Below, one piece after another: positions 16,486 to 25,585 of a stretch of 45,884 bases of DNA (positions within the stretch are counted from its first letter, which is position 1; every line of letters starts with the position of its first letter). A program made the translations under genes and the position numbers. The stretch lies in contig JAXFOG010000029.1 in assembly GCA_034180455.1 (NCBI GenBank), positions 1-45,884 on the forward strand, in the 5' to 3' direction. Below the pieces are notes generated by a model, which was not told the DNA's origin, ran no database searches, and saw only the letters and a program-made list of their open reading frames with translations. Source of the stretch: JAAZPT01 sp034180455. Its GTDB lineage: Bacteria > Bacillota > Clostridia > Christensenellales > Aristaeellaceae.

Positions 16486-18993
16486 ATGGTAAAGAACGAA
16501 AAGCCTCAATCTGATTATTCTCAAATTGCCAGATATATTATACTGGGCATTATTACACTGGCCTTAAGCTTTTTGCTAATAAATAGACTGTATGATTTAC
16601 AATTGAATTCTAGTGAAAAATATGCTGAAACAGCTGCTACTCAAAGAAAAACAACAATACCTCTAAGAGGTAGCCGTGGAATGATCACCGATAGTGAAGC
16701 TGTTATTTTGGCTCACGATGAAAAGATATATAATGTAAGCTTTTACAGAGATGCATCTCAGCGTTCTAAAGATCAATATGCAAAATTTACAGACTCAATT
16801 GTAAAGACTATTGGCATTATTGAAAAGAACGGCAATCAACTATCTGTTAAATTTATCATAGAAAGAAACCCTGATACACATAATTGGCAGTTTAATTTTG
16901 GCAGTGGAGTCTCTCAAGCCGTTCTTGAAACAAGAGAGAATATGTGGAGACGCAACAACTATTTAACAGAGACCAAGTATCCAACTGCAAGTTCTGTAAT
17001 AGATGAGTTGAAATCTAGATACTCAATACCAGATGATATGCCTGAAGAATTGATGCTAAAAGTAATGGCTGTGTTTTCTGAAATGCAGATGAACTTGTTC
17101 TCTTCTCAACCTATTGAAATTGCAAGAGATGTTCCATACGAAACAGTTATAGAAATAGAAACACAATCAATGTTGCTTCCTGGAATGAGCATTGATGTAT
17201 CAACAAAACGTGTATATCCAAGGGGCAAAGTTGGAGCACAGATAATTGGTTATCTTGGTGCTATTCCAAGCTATGACATGTATGCAGAATTGCAAAAAAG
17301 TGGGTACAAATTTAATGATTTGATAGGTAGAGACGGCATAGAACGTTCTATGGAGGACTGGCTTACACAAAATTCTTCTACTAGACAAGGTTATAAGGTA
17401 GTTGAGCGTGATAGTTTGGGAAAGATAACAAGAGTGCTTGAATATCAGGCTCCAAAAGACGGAAATAATGTTAAATTAACTATTAAAGATAGTTTTCAGC
17501 AAAAGGCTGAGGAGGCTTTGGCTTCAAACGTTGAATATACAAGAGGCTTGCAACAAAGAAAACTCTTAGATCCTAAATGGCTTGAAAATAATAAAGAAGA
17601 TATAATAAACAGAAACTGGGATAAATTTCCTATAAGCTTGGCAGATAGAGCTGCAATGATAGTTGTAGATATGGAGGGTAGAGTTCTTGCTATGGCAAAC
17701 TATCCTACATACGACCTAAATGCTCTGGTTGCAAAAGGAAAAGAGTCTGAAGAAATACTAACTGATCCAAGAAACCTTCTAATGAACTATAACATTCAGG
17801 CACTTGGCACACCAGGTTCAATTTTCAAAATGGTTTCTGGTCTTGGAGCTCTTGTAGAAGGCGAATTATGGCCTGATGAAACAATTGATGATGGTGGATA
17901 TTTTACAAAGTATAACTCGGACTTAAATACTGCCCCACGATGCTGGCTAAGACCATCGTTAAGATATAGGCATCAAGATCAGACAATAGTTGAAGGACTT
18001 AAAAACTCATGCAACTATTTCTTTTATGAAATAAGCTCAAGGCTAGGCGAGCAAAGGCTATATAAGTATGCCACTTTACTTGGTCTTACTTCAAAAACCG
18101 GACTTGATCTGCCTGGAGAGCTTAGAAGTATTGTTGGATCGCAAAACTCATTATATGATCCGAACAAGCCCCTTAATGAGGCCAATCAAGATACAGCTGT
18201 TCCTATTATAGTTTTCAACTCCATAAAGACCCACATAAAAAACTATGGTGCAAGTATGAATATATATTATGATGAAGAACGCCTAAGTAAATGTGTAAAG
18301 AGACTTATGGACATGGCTGTTAATAACGACCAGAAGCAATGGCTAAATCTAATGCGTCCAATACTAATGGAAGAACTTAACATGACCAGACAAATGGTAT
18401 ACAGCCAGGCTTTGATAGGTGATACTTACAACTACCTAAACGATATTAAATGGGGTGGTGGACAAGTTGTTATGACAGGAATAGGCCAGTCTATCACTGT
18501 AATAAGCCCTGCTGCAGCTGCTAGGTATGTTATGTCAATAGCGAATGGAGGAACTACCTATAACCTATTGATTGTAGACTCTGTCACTTCTCCTGATGGT
18601 GAAATTTTAAGTCAAAGAGTTCCGACTGTACTACATAAAATTGATGCAAAACCAGAATACATAGATTTGATACACAAGGGTATGAAAGGCGTTGTAGACT
18701 CCGATGGCGGTACCGCTACAAAGCACTTTAGTGGTTTTAAATACAAAGACAATATGGCAGCAAAGACAGGAACTGGTGAGGTTACCACAATAGACTTAGA
18801 GAATAACGCATGGTTTGTAACATTTGCACCATACGAAAATCCTGAAATTGCAATTGCCACATTTATTCCTGCTGGTTTCTCTGGTGGAGAGGCCTCTCGT
18901 GCATCACGTGACTTTATTGGTTGGTATATGGACCAGAAAGCCAATAAAACAGATGAAATAGCTTTACCAAGTGGAAATTCACTTGCACCTTAA
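16486..18993 (+). CDS. mrdA: Class B penicillin-binding protein 2-type transpeptidase
   Basis: An 835-residue enzyme with one N-terminal membrane helix (YIILGIITLALSFLLINRLY), a dimerisation/pedestal domain (about 60-320), and a transpeptidase domain with the active-site triad SIFK (Ser445, Lys448), SCN (508-510) and KTGT (760-763). It cross-links peptidoglycan outside the membrane during elongation and is the beta-lactam target. The family is usually 600-700 residues. Here roughly 80-100 extra residues lie between the SCN and KTG motifs (about 545-640), rich in charged and Asn residues. It follows mreD directly, as in PBP2-type loci. Confidence 0.92.
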   Translation: MVKNEKPQSDYSQIARYIILGIITLALSFLLINRLYDLQLNSSEKYAETAATQRKTTIPLRGSRGMITDSEAVILAHDEKIYNVSFYRDASQRSKDQYAKFTDSIVKTIGIIEKNGNQLSVKFIIERNPDTHNWQFNFGSGVSQAVLETRENMWRRNNYLTETKYPTASSVIDELKSRYSIPDDMPEELMLKVMAVFSEMQMNLFSSQPIEIARDVPYETVIEIETQSMLLPGMSIDVSTKRVYPRGKVGAQIIGYLGAIPSYDMYAELQKSGYKFNDLIGRDGIERSMEDWLTQNSSTRQGYKVVERDSLGKITRVLEYQAPKDGNNVKLTIKDSFQQKAEEALASNVEYTRGLQQRKLLDPKWLENNKEDIINRNWDKFPISLADRAAMIVVDMEGRVLAMANYPTYDLNALVAKGKESEEILTDPRNLLMNYNIQALGTPGSIFKMVSGLGALVEGELWPDETIDDGGYFTKYNSDLNTAPRCWLRPSLRYRHQDQTIVEGLKNSCNYFFYEISSRLGEQRLYKYATLLGLTSKTGLDLPGELRSIVGSQNSLYDPNKPLNEANQDTAVPIIVFNSIKTHIKNYGASMNIYYDEERLSKCVKRLMDMAVNNDQKQWLNLMRPILMEELNMTRQMVYSQALIGDTYNYLNDIKWGGGQVVMTGIGQSITVISPAAAARYVMSIANGGTTYNLLIVDSVTSPDGEILSQRVPTVLHKIDAKPEYIDLIHKGMKGVVDSDGGTATKHFSGFKYKDNMAAKTGTGEVTTIDLENNAWFVTFAPYENPEIAIATFIPAGFSGGEASRASRDFIGWYMDQKANKTDEIALPSGNSLAP

Positions 18994-18996
18994 TGC

Positions 18997-19025
18997 TTGA
19001 TATTTGATGTTATTTGTGATATTCT
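18997..19025 (+). promoter_or_regulatory. Possible promoter for the DUF3048 gene
   Basis: TTGATA (18997-19002), 17-base spacer and TATTCT (19020-19025), just after the PBP stop. The -10 match is modest, so read-through from the mre operon may also serve. Confidence 0.4.
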
Positions 19026-19070
19026 TATTAAGTTAAGGTTAAATTTAATTAATATTTGGAGGATATTAAA

Positions 19071-20162
19071 ATGAAAAGAAGGCTGTCATTGCTACTTGCT
19101 CTAATATTTTGCTTCGTTGGATTTTTGGGCAATTCAGAAGCAAAAGTACTAGTAAATGAAGCAGATAGGAAGATCGTCGGCACAGGAAGAAATGCAGACG
19201 GATCATATAACGATAATCCTATAATCGATGGAATTAGTCCTACAACTGGTAGAGAATGGAGTGGGTACTATCAACCTATGCTAGTACAGATAGACAATAC
19301 TGATGGTGGTACTGGTGTTCGATCTCCTTGGGGCGCTCATGATGCCGATATTATTTATGAGTCTCCTCTTCACAAAATAGGTGCTACTCGTATGTCATTC
19401 TTGTTTAGTGACAATGTACCATTTTCTGCTGGTCCTGTTCGTTCTGCTCGTGTAGGCCATTGCTGGCTTAGAGAAGAATGGGAAGCTGGTTTCTGTTTCT
19501 ATGGTTCTCAAGAGCTTGAGGGAAGTAGCTGCAATGCAGTATTTCATGAGACTGGTGCTGATAAAAAAGGCGTAATTTTTAGTGGTATAGTTGGTGCAGG
19601 AAAACCTTGGGCAAGATATTACAATCGTATTCGTAGTCTTGTAGCTCCTCATAATGTAGATGTAAATGTAGCTGCAATAAGAGATTTGATTCCAAAGAGC
19701 CATGTAGCTATCCCCCATCCTTTCTTGTTTAAAGATGACAAGGATTATGATGGAGAAGATGCTACGCATATATCAATTGATGTAAATCATGAACTATATG
19801 ATTCAGAATTTGAATATAATGATGATGAAAATTGCTATTATAGAAAAGTAAATGGCGAACCTTTTACAAACAGAGATTTTGAAACAGGCGAAATGACAGA
19901 TGTTACTGTACAAAACCTGATCATTCAAAGAACACACGTTGGTTGGAATAACGGAAATTCGCTCGCTCCTATTACAGAGCATGTTGGTAAAGGTAATGCA
20001 GATATCTTTATTGCAGGAAAGTACATTGCAGGATATTGGGAGCGTCCAGATTATAAATCCAGAACAGTTTATATGGATGCAGATGGCAATGAAATTAAGT
20101 TGCAAAGAGGAGTTACATATATATTCGTTACACAATACGAAACACCAGTAACAATTGACTAA
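19071..20162 (+). CDS. Secreted DUF3048 (YerB-type) protein
   Basis: From the ATG at 19071 (GGAGG ten bases upstream) the protein has 363 residues. A signal peptide (MKRRLSLLLALIFCFVGFLG) is followed by the DUF3048 domain: QPMLVQIDNTDGGTGVRSPWG, ADIIYESPLHKIGATRMSFLF and GPVRSARVGH are family hallmarks, as is the final region with GVTYIFVTQYETPVTID. In Bacillus the relative is lipoprotein YerB; here no lipobox cysteine follows the signal, so it is probably released or wall-held. The biochemical function is unknown. It lies after the elongation genes and ends at a strong terminator. Confidence 0.88.
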   Translation: MKRRLSLLLALIFCFVGFLGNSEAKVLVNEADRKIVGTGRNADGSYNDNPIIDGISPTTGREWSGYYQPMLVQIDNTDGGTGVRSPWGAHDADIIYESPLHKIGATRMSFLFSDNVPFSAGPVRSARVGHCWLREEWEAGFCFYGSQELEGSSCNAVFHETGADKKGVIFSGIVGAGKPWARYYNRIRSLVAPHNVDVNVAAIRDLIPKSHVAIPHPFLFKDDKDYDGEDATHISIDVNHELYDSEFEYNDDENCYYRKVNGEPFTNRDFETGEMTDVTVQNLIIQRTHVGWNNGNSLAPITEHVGKGNADIFIAGKYIAGYWERPDYKSRTVYMDADGNEIKLQRGVTYIFVTQYETPVTID

Positions 20163-20175
20163 TAATAATAATTTT

Positions 20176-20201
20176 AAGAACGCCATAAGGCGTTCTTTTT
20201 T
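20176..20201 (+). terminator. Intrinsic terminator after the DUF3048 gene
   Basis: Nine-base stem AAGAACGCC (20176-20184), loop ATAA, GGCGTTCTT (20189-20197) and a T-run to 20201. It closes the maf-mre-pbp-DUF3048 block. Confidence 0.93.
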
Positions 20202-20208
20202 AGTATGA

Positions 20209-20237
20209 TTGACAGTACTAATAAAAGAGGTTAATAT
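20209..20237 (+). promoter_or_regulatory. Probable promoter for the ruvCAB-queA operon
   Basis: A perfect TTGACA (20209-20214) with 17 bases to TAATAT (20232-20237). The -10 is imperfect. It lies between the upstream terminator and ruvC. Confidence 0.5.
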
Positions 20238-20270
20238 TATCTATGGAATTTTAAATGATTGGAGAACATT

Positions 20271-20765
20271 TTGAGAGTATTAGGAGTAGATCCGGGGCTG
20301 GCTATTGTAGGCTATGGCGTTGTAGATAATAATGGAAATAAATTGCAATATATTACACATGGTACGATTCTCACTCCAGCTGGCGCTCCATTTCAGGATA
20401 GACTTGTAAAAATATGTAATGATTTCAAAGACTTGATTTTACTATATAAGCCTGACGAAATCGCATTTGAAGAATTATTTTTTGCTAGAAATGTGAAAAC
20501 AGCACTCGATGTAGCTGCAGCTAGGGGTTGTGTAATAAGTGTCGCCGCTAGTCATAATCAATATATCTATGAATATACTCCAATGCAAATAAAACAAGCA
20601 ATTGTTGGATATGGAAGAGCCGACAAGCTTCAAATTCAGACCATGATGAAGATACTATTGAAGCTTGAAGACATTCCTAAGCCTGATGATGCAGCAGATG
20701 CTTTAGCTGTAGCTGTAACTCATATTAATAGTGGTTTTGCAAAAGAACAATTTAGGATGAAATAA
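20271..20765 (+). CDS. ruvC: Holliday junction endonuclease RuvC
   Basis: A 164-residue resolvase. The TTG at 20271 is taken as start because GGAG lies six bases before it and the protein then opens MRVLGVDPGLAIVGYG as in homologues; an in-frame TTG at 20259 has no site. Catalytic acids are visible as Asp7 in VDPG, Glu in FEELFF, and the pair in PDDAADALAVAVTH near residue 140. It cuts four-way junctions together with the RuvAB motor encoded next, nine bases downstream. Confidence 0.96.
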   Translation: MRVLGVDPGLAIVGYGVVDNNGNKLQYITHGTILTPAGAPFQDRLVKICNDFKDLILLYKPDEIAFEELFFARNVKTALDVAAARGCVISVAASHNQYIYEYTPMQIKQAIVGYGRADKLQIQTMMKILLKLEDIPKPDDAADALAVAVTHINSGFAKEQFRMK

Positions 20766-20773
20766 GGGAAAAT

Positions 20774-21397
20774 ATGATAGCATATCTTACAGGAAACATA
20801 ATAGAAAAAAGCACTGATGGTGTAATCCTTCTCGTAAATGGGGTTGGATATTTGATATTTTGTAGTAATAATACTTATGACAAGCTTCCTAAAGTCAATG
20901 AGGAATGTGGCCTATATATAAAGACTGTAATAAGAGAAGATGCTTTTGAGCTTTATGGATTCATTTCTAAAGAAGAAAAAAATTTATTTAATTTGCTCAC
21001 ATCTGTAAGTGGGATTGGCCCAAAAACTGCAATAGGCATACTTGGAAGCATGAACATTCAGGATTTTAAAGCAGCAGTTGCACTGAATGATACAATTGCA
21101 CTTTCCAGAGCTCCTGGAATAGGTAAAAAAACTGCACAACGTATAGCTCTTGAACTAAAAGATAAGATAGGCGAAGAAATGCTAATCTCTCAATCATACG
21201 ATGATGATAATATTGGGATTAGCACAAGTGATACAAGAGATGCCAGAGCTGAGGCTTTAATTGCTTTAAAAACCCTTGGTTATACTCAGATTGAAGCGAG
21301 CGATGCAATCAAATCAGTATTACATGCACACAAAAACGAAGATTTACATCCTGATGAAATAATAAGATTTGCATTAAAAGCAATGAGCGAAGCATAA
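20774..21397 (+). CDS. ruvA: Holliday junction branch migration protein RuvA
   Basis: A 207-residue protein with the N-terminal OB fold (MIAYLTGNIIEKSTDGVILLVNGVGYLI), two helix-hairpin-helix motifs (LTSVSGIGPKTAIGIL and LSRAPGIGKKTAQRIALELK) and the C-terminal RuvB-binding domain (about 160-207, with EALIALKTLGYTQIEA). It tetramerises on the junction and loads RuvB. Length is normal. It lies between ruvC and ruvB. Confidence 0.98.
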   Translation: MIAYLTGNIIEKSTDGVILLVNGVGYLIFCSNNTYDKLPKVNEECGLYIKTVIREDAFELYGFISKEEKNLFNLLTSVSGIGPKTAIGILGSMNIQDFKAAVALNDTIALSRAPGIGKKTAQRIALELKDKIGEEMLISQSYDDDNIGISTSDTRDARAEALIALKTLGYTQIEASDAIKSVLHAHKNEDLHPDEIIRFALKAMSEA

Positions 21398-21407
21398 GGA
21401 GAAAGTT

Positions 21408-22466
21408 TTGGATAATATTGATAATAGCAGATTAATAAGCTCTGGATTTAAGCCAAACGAAGATGCTCAAGAGCAAAGTCTAAGGCCTAAATCATTAAAA
21501 GAATATGTTGGACAAGAAAATGTAAAAGAAAGCTTAAAGATTTATATTCAGGCAGCATTGGAAAGGCATCAAGCGCTTGATCATATTCTGCTCTATGGAC
21601 CTCCTGGATTAGGAAAAACAACTTTAGCCGGAATAATAGCTGCAGAGATGGGTCAAAACATTAAGATTACTTCTGGTCCTGCAATTGATAGACCTGGAGA
21701 TTTGGCATCAATTCTTACCAACTTAAGCGATGGCGATGTGTTGTTTATAGATGAGATACATCGTCTAAGTCGTAGTGTTGAAGAAGTACTATATCCAGCA
21801 ATGGAAGACTATGCACTTGATATTATGATAGGCAAGGGCCCTACTGCAAGAAGCATAAGGCTTGACTTGCCTAAATTTACTCTTGTTGGAGCCACAACTA
21901 GAGCAGGCTCTCTCACGGCTCCACTACGAGATAGGTTTGGAATAGTATATAGACTCGAAATGTATACAAATGAAGAACTTGCTAATATACTAACAAGAAG
22001 CGCAAATATTCTTAATGTAGAATTTGATAAAGACGGGATTTCTGAAATAGCTAGTCGAAGCAGAGGAACTCCACGTATTGCAAATAGAATGCTGAAAAGA
22101 GTTCGAGATTTTGCCCAAATAAAAGCTAATGGTGTAATCGATTATGAAGTTTCTAAAAATGCTCTTGATATGCTCAATATAGATGAGTTGGGACTTGATA
22201 ATATAGATAGAGCTTTGCTTGAAACGCTTATAAAAAAATTTGGTGGAGGTCCTGTTGGTTTAGATACTTTGGCTGCAATGACAGGTGAAGACACAATCAC
22301 AATAGAAGATATATATGAACCATATCTAATGCAGCTTGGATTTATTATGCGCACACCTAGAGGACGTGTAGCCACTGGAGAAGCATATAAGCACTTGAAT
22401 ATAGACTTGCCTGAATCAGAAGATCAAAAATCGCAACAATTAAAAATGGAATTTGAAGAGGAATAA
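21408..22466 (+). CDS. ruvB: Holliday junction branch migration ATPase RuvB
   Basis: A 352-residue AAA+ motor. Walker A is GPPGLGKTT (Lys70, Thr71), Walker B is FIDEIHRL, sensor 1 is VGATTRAG, and the C-terminal winged helix ends with QLGFIMRTPRGRVAT. The start is TTG at 21408 with AAGGAG upstream, next to the ruvA stop. The gene abuts queA with no spacing (TAA then ATG). Confidence 0.98.
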   Translation: MDNIDNSRLISSGFKPNEDAQEQSLRPKSLKEYVGQENVKESLKIYIQAALERHQALDHILLYGPPGLGKTTLAGIIAAEMGQNIKITSGPAIDRPGDLASILTNLSDGDVLFIDEIHRLSRSVEEVLYPAMEDYALDIMIGKGPTARSIRLDLPKFTLVGATTRAGSLTAPLRDRFGIVYRLEMYTNEELANILTRSANILNVEFDKDGISEIASRSRGTPRIANRMLKRVRDFAQIKANGVIDYEVSKNALDMLNIDELGLDNIDRALLETLIKKFGGGPVGLDTLAAMTGEDTITIEDIYEPYLMQLGFIMRTPRGRVATGEAYKHLNIDLPESEDQKSQQLKMEFEEE

Positions 22467-23489
22467 ATGAAAACAACAGACTTTGACTATGAGCTTCCTG
22501 AAAAGCTTATTGCTCAAGAACCAATTGAGCCTCGCGATCATAGTAGGCTTTTAGTTTATAACAGAGTAGATGGAAGCGTTGAGCATAAACATTTTTATGA
22601 CATAGTGGATTATCTAAACGATGGAGACGTACTCGTTATAAATAATACAAGAGTTATACCTGCAAGACTATTAGGAGAAAAAGCCGACACCCATATTCCC
22701 ATAGAAATATTGCTTTTAAAAAGAGAAAATCAAAATATTTGGGAAGCCATAGTTAAACCAGGTAGAAGATTAAAAGAAGGTGCAATCTGCACATTTGGCA
22801 ACGGAAAGTTAAAAGCCAAAATAATTGAAGTTCTTCCTGATGGCAACAGAAAAGTTGAATTTATATATGATGGAGTGTTTGAAGAAATACTTGACGAGCT
22901 TGGTCAAATGCCACTTCCTCCATATATTCATGAAAAACTAAAGGACAAAAATAGATACCAAACCGTATATGCAAAATATGATGGCAGCGCAGCTGCACCT
23001 ACTGCAGGTCTTCACTTTACAGATGACTTACTAAAAAAAATAGAAGATAAAGGTGTTAAGATAGTAAACATACTGCTACATGTAGGTCTTGGCACATTCA
23101 GACCTGTAAAAGAAGAGAATATCGAGAATCACATAATGCATAGTGAGTATTGTCAGGTAAGTCAAGAAGCTGCTGAGGCAATCAACTCTGCCCGTGCAGC
23201 AGGAAAAAGATGTATATGCGTAGGAACAACTTCTGTGCGTACACTTGAAAGCTGTGCCAAAGATAATACTGCATATCCTTTTAGTGCAGAAACTGATATA
23301 TTTATTAGTCCAGGATATGAATTCCAGCTTGTTGATGCTCTTATAACAAATTTTCATCTACCTAAAAGCACATTGCTAATGCTGATCTCGGCATTGATGG
23401 GAAGAGAAGAAGCATTGCGAATATATAATATCGCTGTAAAAGAGAAATACAGATTTTTTAGTTTTGGAGACGCAATGCTAATTATCTGA
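22467..23489 (+). CDS. queA: S-adenosylmethionine:tRNA ribosyltransferase-isomerase QueA
   Basis: A 340-residue enzyme that transfers the ribosyl part of SAM to preQ1-modified tRNA, making epoxyqueuosine. Family landmarks are the opening KTTDFDYELPEKLIAQEP, YDGSAAAPTAGLHFT (about 170-185), HVGLGTFRPV and NFHLPKSTLLMLISALMG near the C-terminus. It ends the ruvCAB-queA block; queA beside ruvB is common in many bacteria. No tgt gene is in the window. Confidence 0.98.
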   Translation: MKTTDFDYELPEKLIAQEPIEPRDHSRLLVYNRVDGSVEHKHFYDIVDYLNDGDVLVINNTRVIPARLLGEKADTHIPIEILLLKRENQNIWEAIVKPGRRLKEGAICTFGNGKLKAKIIEVLPDGNRKVEFIYDGVFEEILDELGQMPLPPYIHEKLKDKNRYQTVYAKYDGSAAAPTAGLHFTDDLLKKIEDKGVKIVNILLHVGLGTFRPVKEENIENHIMHSEYCQVSQEAAEAINSARAAGKRCICVGTTSVRTLESCAKDNTAYPFSAETDIFISPGYEFQLVDALITNFHLPKSTLLMLISALMGREEALRIYNIAVKEKYRFFSFGDAMLII

Positions 23490-23502
23490 TAGGAGTTTTC
23501 AT

Positions 23503-25524
23503 ATGAAACACAAAAAGCTTTTATTACTTATAGCTATTATTATTTTAACCGGGTTGTTTGGAAGCTGTTATAACACATATAAAGATTACGATTTAAGCAA
23601 TGTGTCTAATAATGATTCAGTAACTGACTATGATGTTTTTGATTTACCAGAAAATAAAAATAAAGAGTTCCCAACCGATTTTTTACATGTCTCTATTGAT
23701 CCATTAAGAAAAATCCAATTTCATAATTTAACTTCTAAGTATATAATAATTCAATTTCAAAACCCTTTACCTGAATTTACAAAAGTTCAAGTAATTGATG
23801 ATAATAATATTTCAAATTATCCTGGTAGATTTGATAATTATTTTATTTTTGAAGTTAAAGGTCCTAATCCCACGATTTTGCTTTATGAGTATGGAAAATC
23901 ACCCATAATAAATGTTTACTCTAGCGATAGTATTCCTTTTAATCTTATCAGATCGTATAATTATTTTTATGGATCTCTATTTTTAAGTGCTTTAATTATA
24001 TTATTATATTTTATATTTAAAAAGTTAAATATACACATTTTGATACCAAGAGAACTTTTTTTATACTCTTTTGTTTATTGTATATTTTTTGTTCTATATT
24101 TTTTTGCAGCACGTATCTTAAATATGTATGGAATAATTAGTCTTTTTAGACTTAAGTTTTTGTATTTTCTAATTTCTATTTTTAGTATATTGTTTGTAGT
24201 GTGTAAACATAGAAATAGTATGCAAATTTGTGTTCCATTGATAATTATTATTCTGTCTACGCTAATTATATTTTCAACAGGATTTGGAGCATACTCTTGG
24301 GATGAACTTACTCACTTTAAAAGATCTTTGGATTCATTAAGCTATGGCAATATGAATTATAGCATTTCTGCTGAAAACTATAGAAATATAAATATAGAAA
24401 CCGATATATTTAAATATGATTCTTTTTTCAAAGATGAATACACATATAGAGTGGACTTGTACAACTGGGTACCATATTGTCTATATTTTAGACCTTTGAA
24501 TTTCTCTAACATATTTTTTAGTTTACCGTATATACCTGGAGGTATTGTATTATTAATATGTAATTGTTTCAAGATTCCATTAAGCATATCTTTTATTTTG
24601 GCAAAGATTCCAAACTTATTGGTTTTTGCAATCCTGACAAATTTAATTTTATCAAAAACAAGCAATAAAATATTAATTACTTGCATTTTTGCTTTGCCTA
24701 CTGTAATATTTTTAGCATCAAATTATTCTTATGATCCTTGGACTATTGCCTTTCTTACCCTTTCAATAGTTGAATATATAGAAACACTAAAATCTAATAA
24801 AAAGTTTTCAAAAGAAAGTATTTTTATAATAATGTTTTCATTGTTTTGTGTCGCCATTGCAAAGGCTACATATATTGGAATTGCTTTAGCCTATCTATTT
24901 ACAAACAAGAAATATTTTATAAATAAAAAACAATTTTATATCTGGCATATATCTATACTTATTATTATACTTTCTACAGTACTAGCATACTCAAACACAC
25001 AATGGGTACACAATGATACAACTAATCTATATAGACCTAAAATTATTTATATACTTCAAAATCCTATCCAATTTATTGTTATATCATTAAAATATATTTT
25101 TCTAAAATTCTCGTCTTTTGAATTTTCTTATGCTTATACTGTTAATTTTAGTGACAACTATCCTGATTATTTTAGATATATACTTCCAATTTCCATTGTT
25201 TTGTTCGCTTTTTTAGACAAAGATGAACATGATATTAATTTTAAGACTAGCAATAGAATTGCTATGATTATTTCTAGTATATTAGCTCTGCTAATAATGT
25301 GCACTACAATATACATTGATTTTACACCTGTTGGCACCAATACGATTATAGGTATGCAACATAGATATTTGATACCTCTACTGTTTCCAATACTATACAG
25401 CGTAAGCAGCCCAAAAATCGTCAACAACTATAATAAAAATATTTTGTATCCATCAATACTATTAATGTACAGTGCTATGAATCTTTATATGATATTTACA
25501 CTAATAATATTCCCGAAAATATAA
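23503..25524 (+). CDS. DUF2142-like polytopic membrane protein with N-terminal lipobox-like extension
   Basis: A 673-residue protein. It starts with a signal-like segment ending LFGSC (Cys near residue 22), then about 120 residues of beta-rich soluble sequence, then from about 150 a membrane part with ten or more helices. W266-D-E268 after a helix and GMQHRYLIPLLFPILYS near the C-terminus resemble DUF2142, a family suspected to be lipid-linked-sugar glycosyltransferases of the GT-C type; this is recollection, not a search. Its AT-richness and Ile/Leu/Phe/Tyr/Asn content stand out from flanking housekeeping genes, hinting at acquisition. GGAG precedes the ATG. The substrate is unknown. Confidence 0.6.
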   Translation: MKHKKLLLLIAIIILTGLFGSCYNTYKDYDLSNVSNNDSVTDYDVFDLPENKNKEFPTDFLHVSIDPLRKIQFHNLTSKYIIIQFQNPLPEFTKVQVIDDNNISNYPGRFDNYFIFEVKGPNPTILLYEYGKSPIINVYSSDSIPFNLIRSYNYFYGSLFLSALIILLYFIFKKLNIHILIPRELFLYSFVYCIFFVLYFFAARILNMYGIISLFRLKFLYFLISIFSILFVVCKHRNSMQICVPLIIIILSTLIIFSTGFGAYSWDELTHFKRSLDSLSYGNMNYSISAENYRNINIETDIFKYDSFFKDEYTYRVDLYNWVPYCLYFRPLNFSNIFFSLPYIPGGIVLLICNCFKIPLSISFILAKIPNLLVFAILTNLILSKTSNKILITCIFALPTVIFLASNYSYDPWTIAFLTLSIVEYIETLKSNKKFSKESIFIIMFSLFCVAIAKATYIGIALAYLFTNKKYFINKKQFYIWHISILIIILSTVLAYSNTQWVHNDTTNLYRPKIIYILQNPIQFIVISLKYIFLKFSSFEFSYAYTVNFSDNYPDYFRYILPISIVLFAFLDKDEHDINFKTSNRIAMIISSILALLIMCTTIYIDFTPVGTNTIIGMQHRYLIPLLFPILYSVSSPKIVNNYNKNILYPSILLMYSAMNLYMIFTLIIFPKI

Positions 25525-25529
25525 TTAGT

Positions 25530-25558
25530 TTGACAACAAATATGTAAAATTGTATCAT
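25530..25558 (+). promoter_or_regulatory. SigA-type promoter of glyQS
   Basis: TTGACA (25530-25535), 17-base spacer, TATCAT (25553-25558), six bases after the previous stop. The leader to the ATG at 25586 is only about 20 bases, leaving no room for a T-box. Confidence 0.8.
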
Positions 25559-25585
25559 AAGCATATTAAAAATGTGGGGGTACGT

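Noticed and set aside
25559..25585. T-box riboswitch before glyQS
   Set aside because: Only about 27 bases separate the promoter -10 from the start codon.
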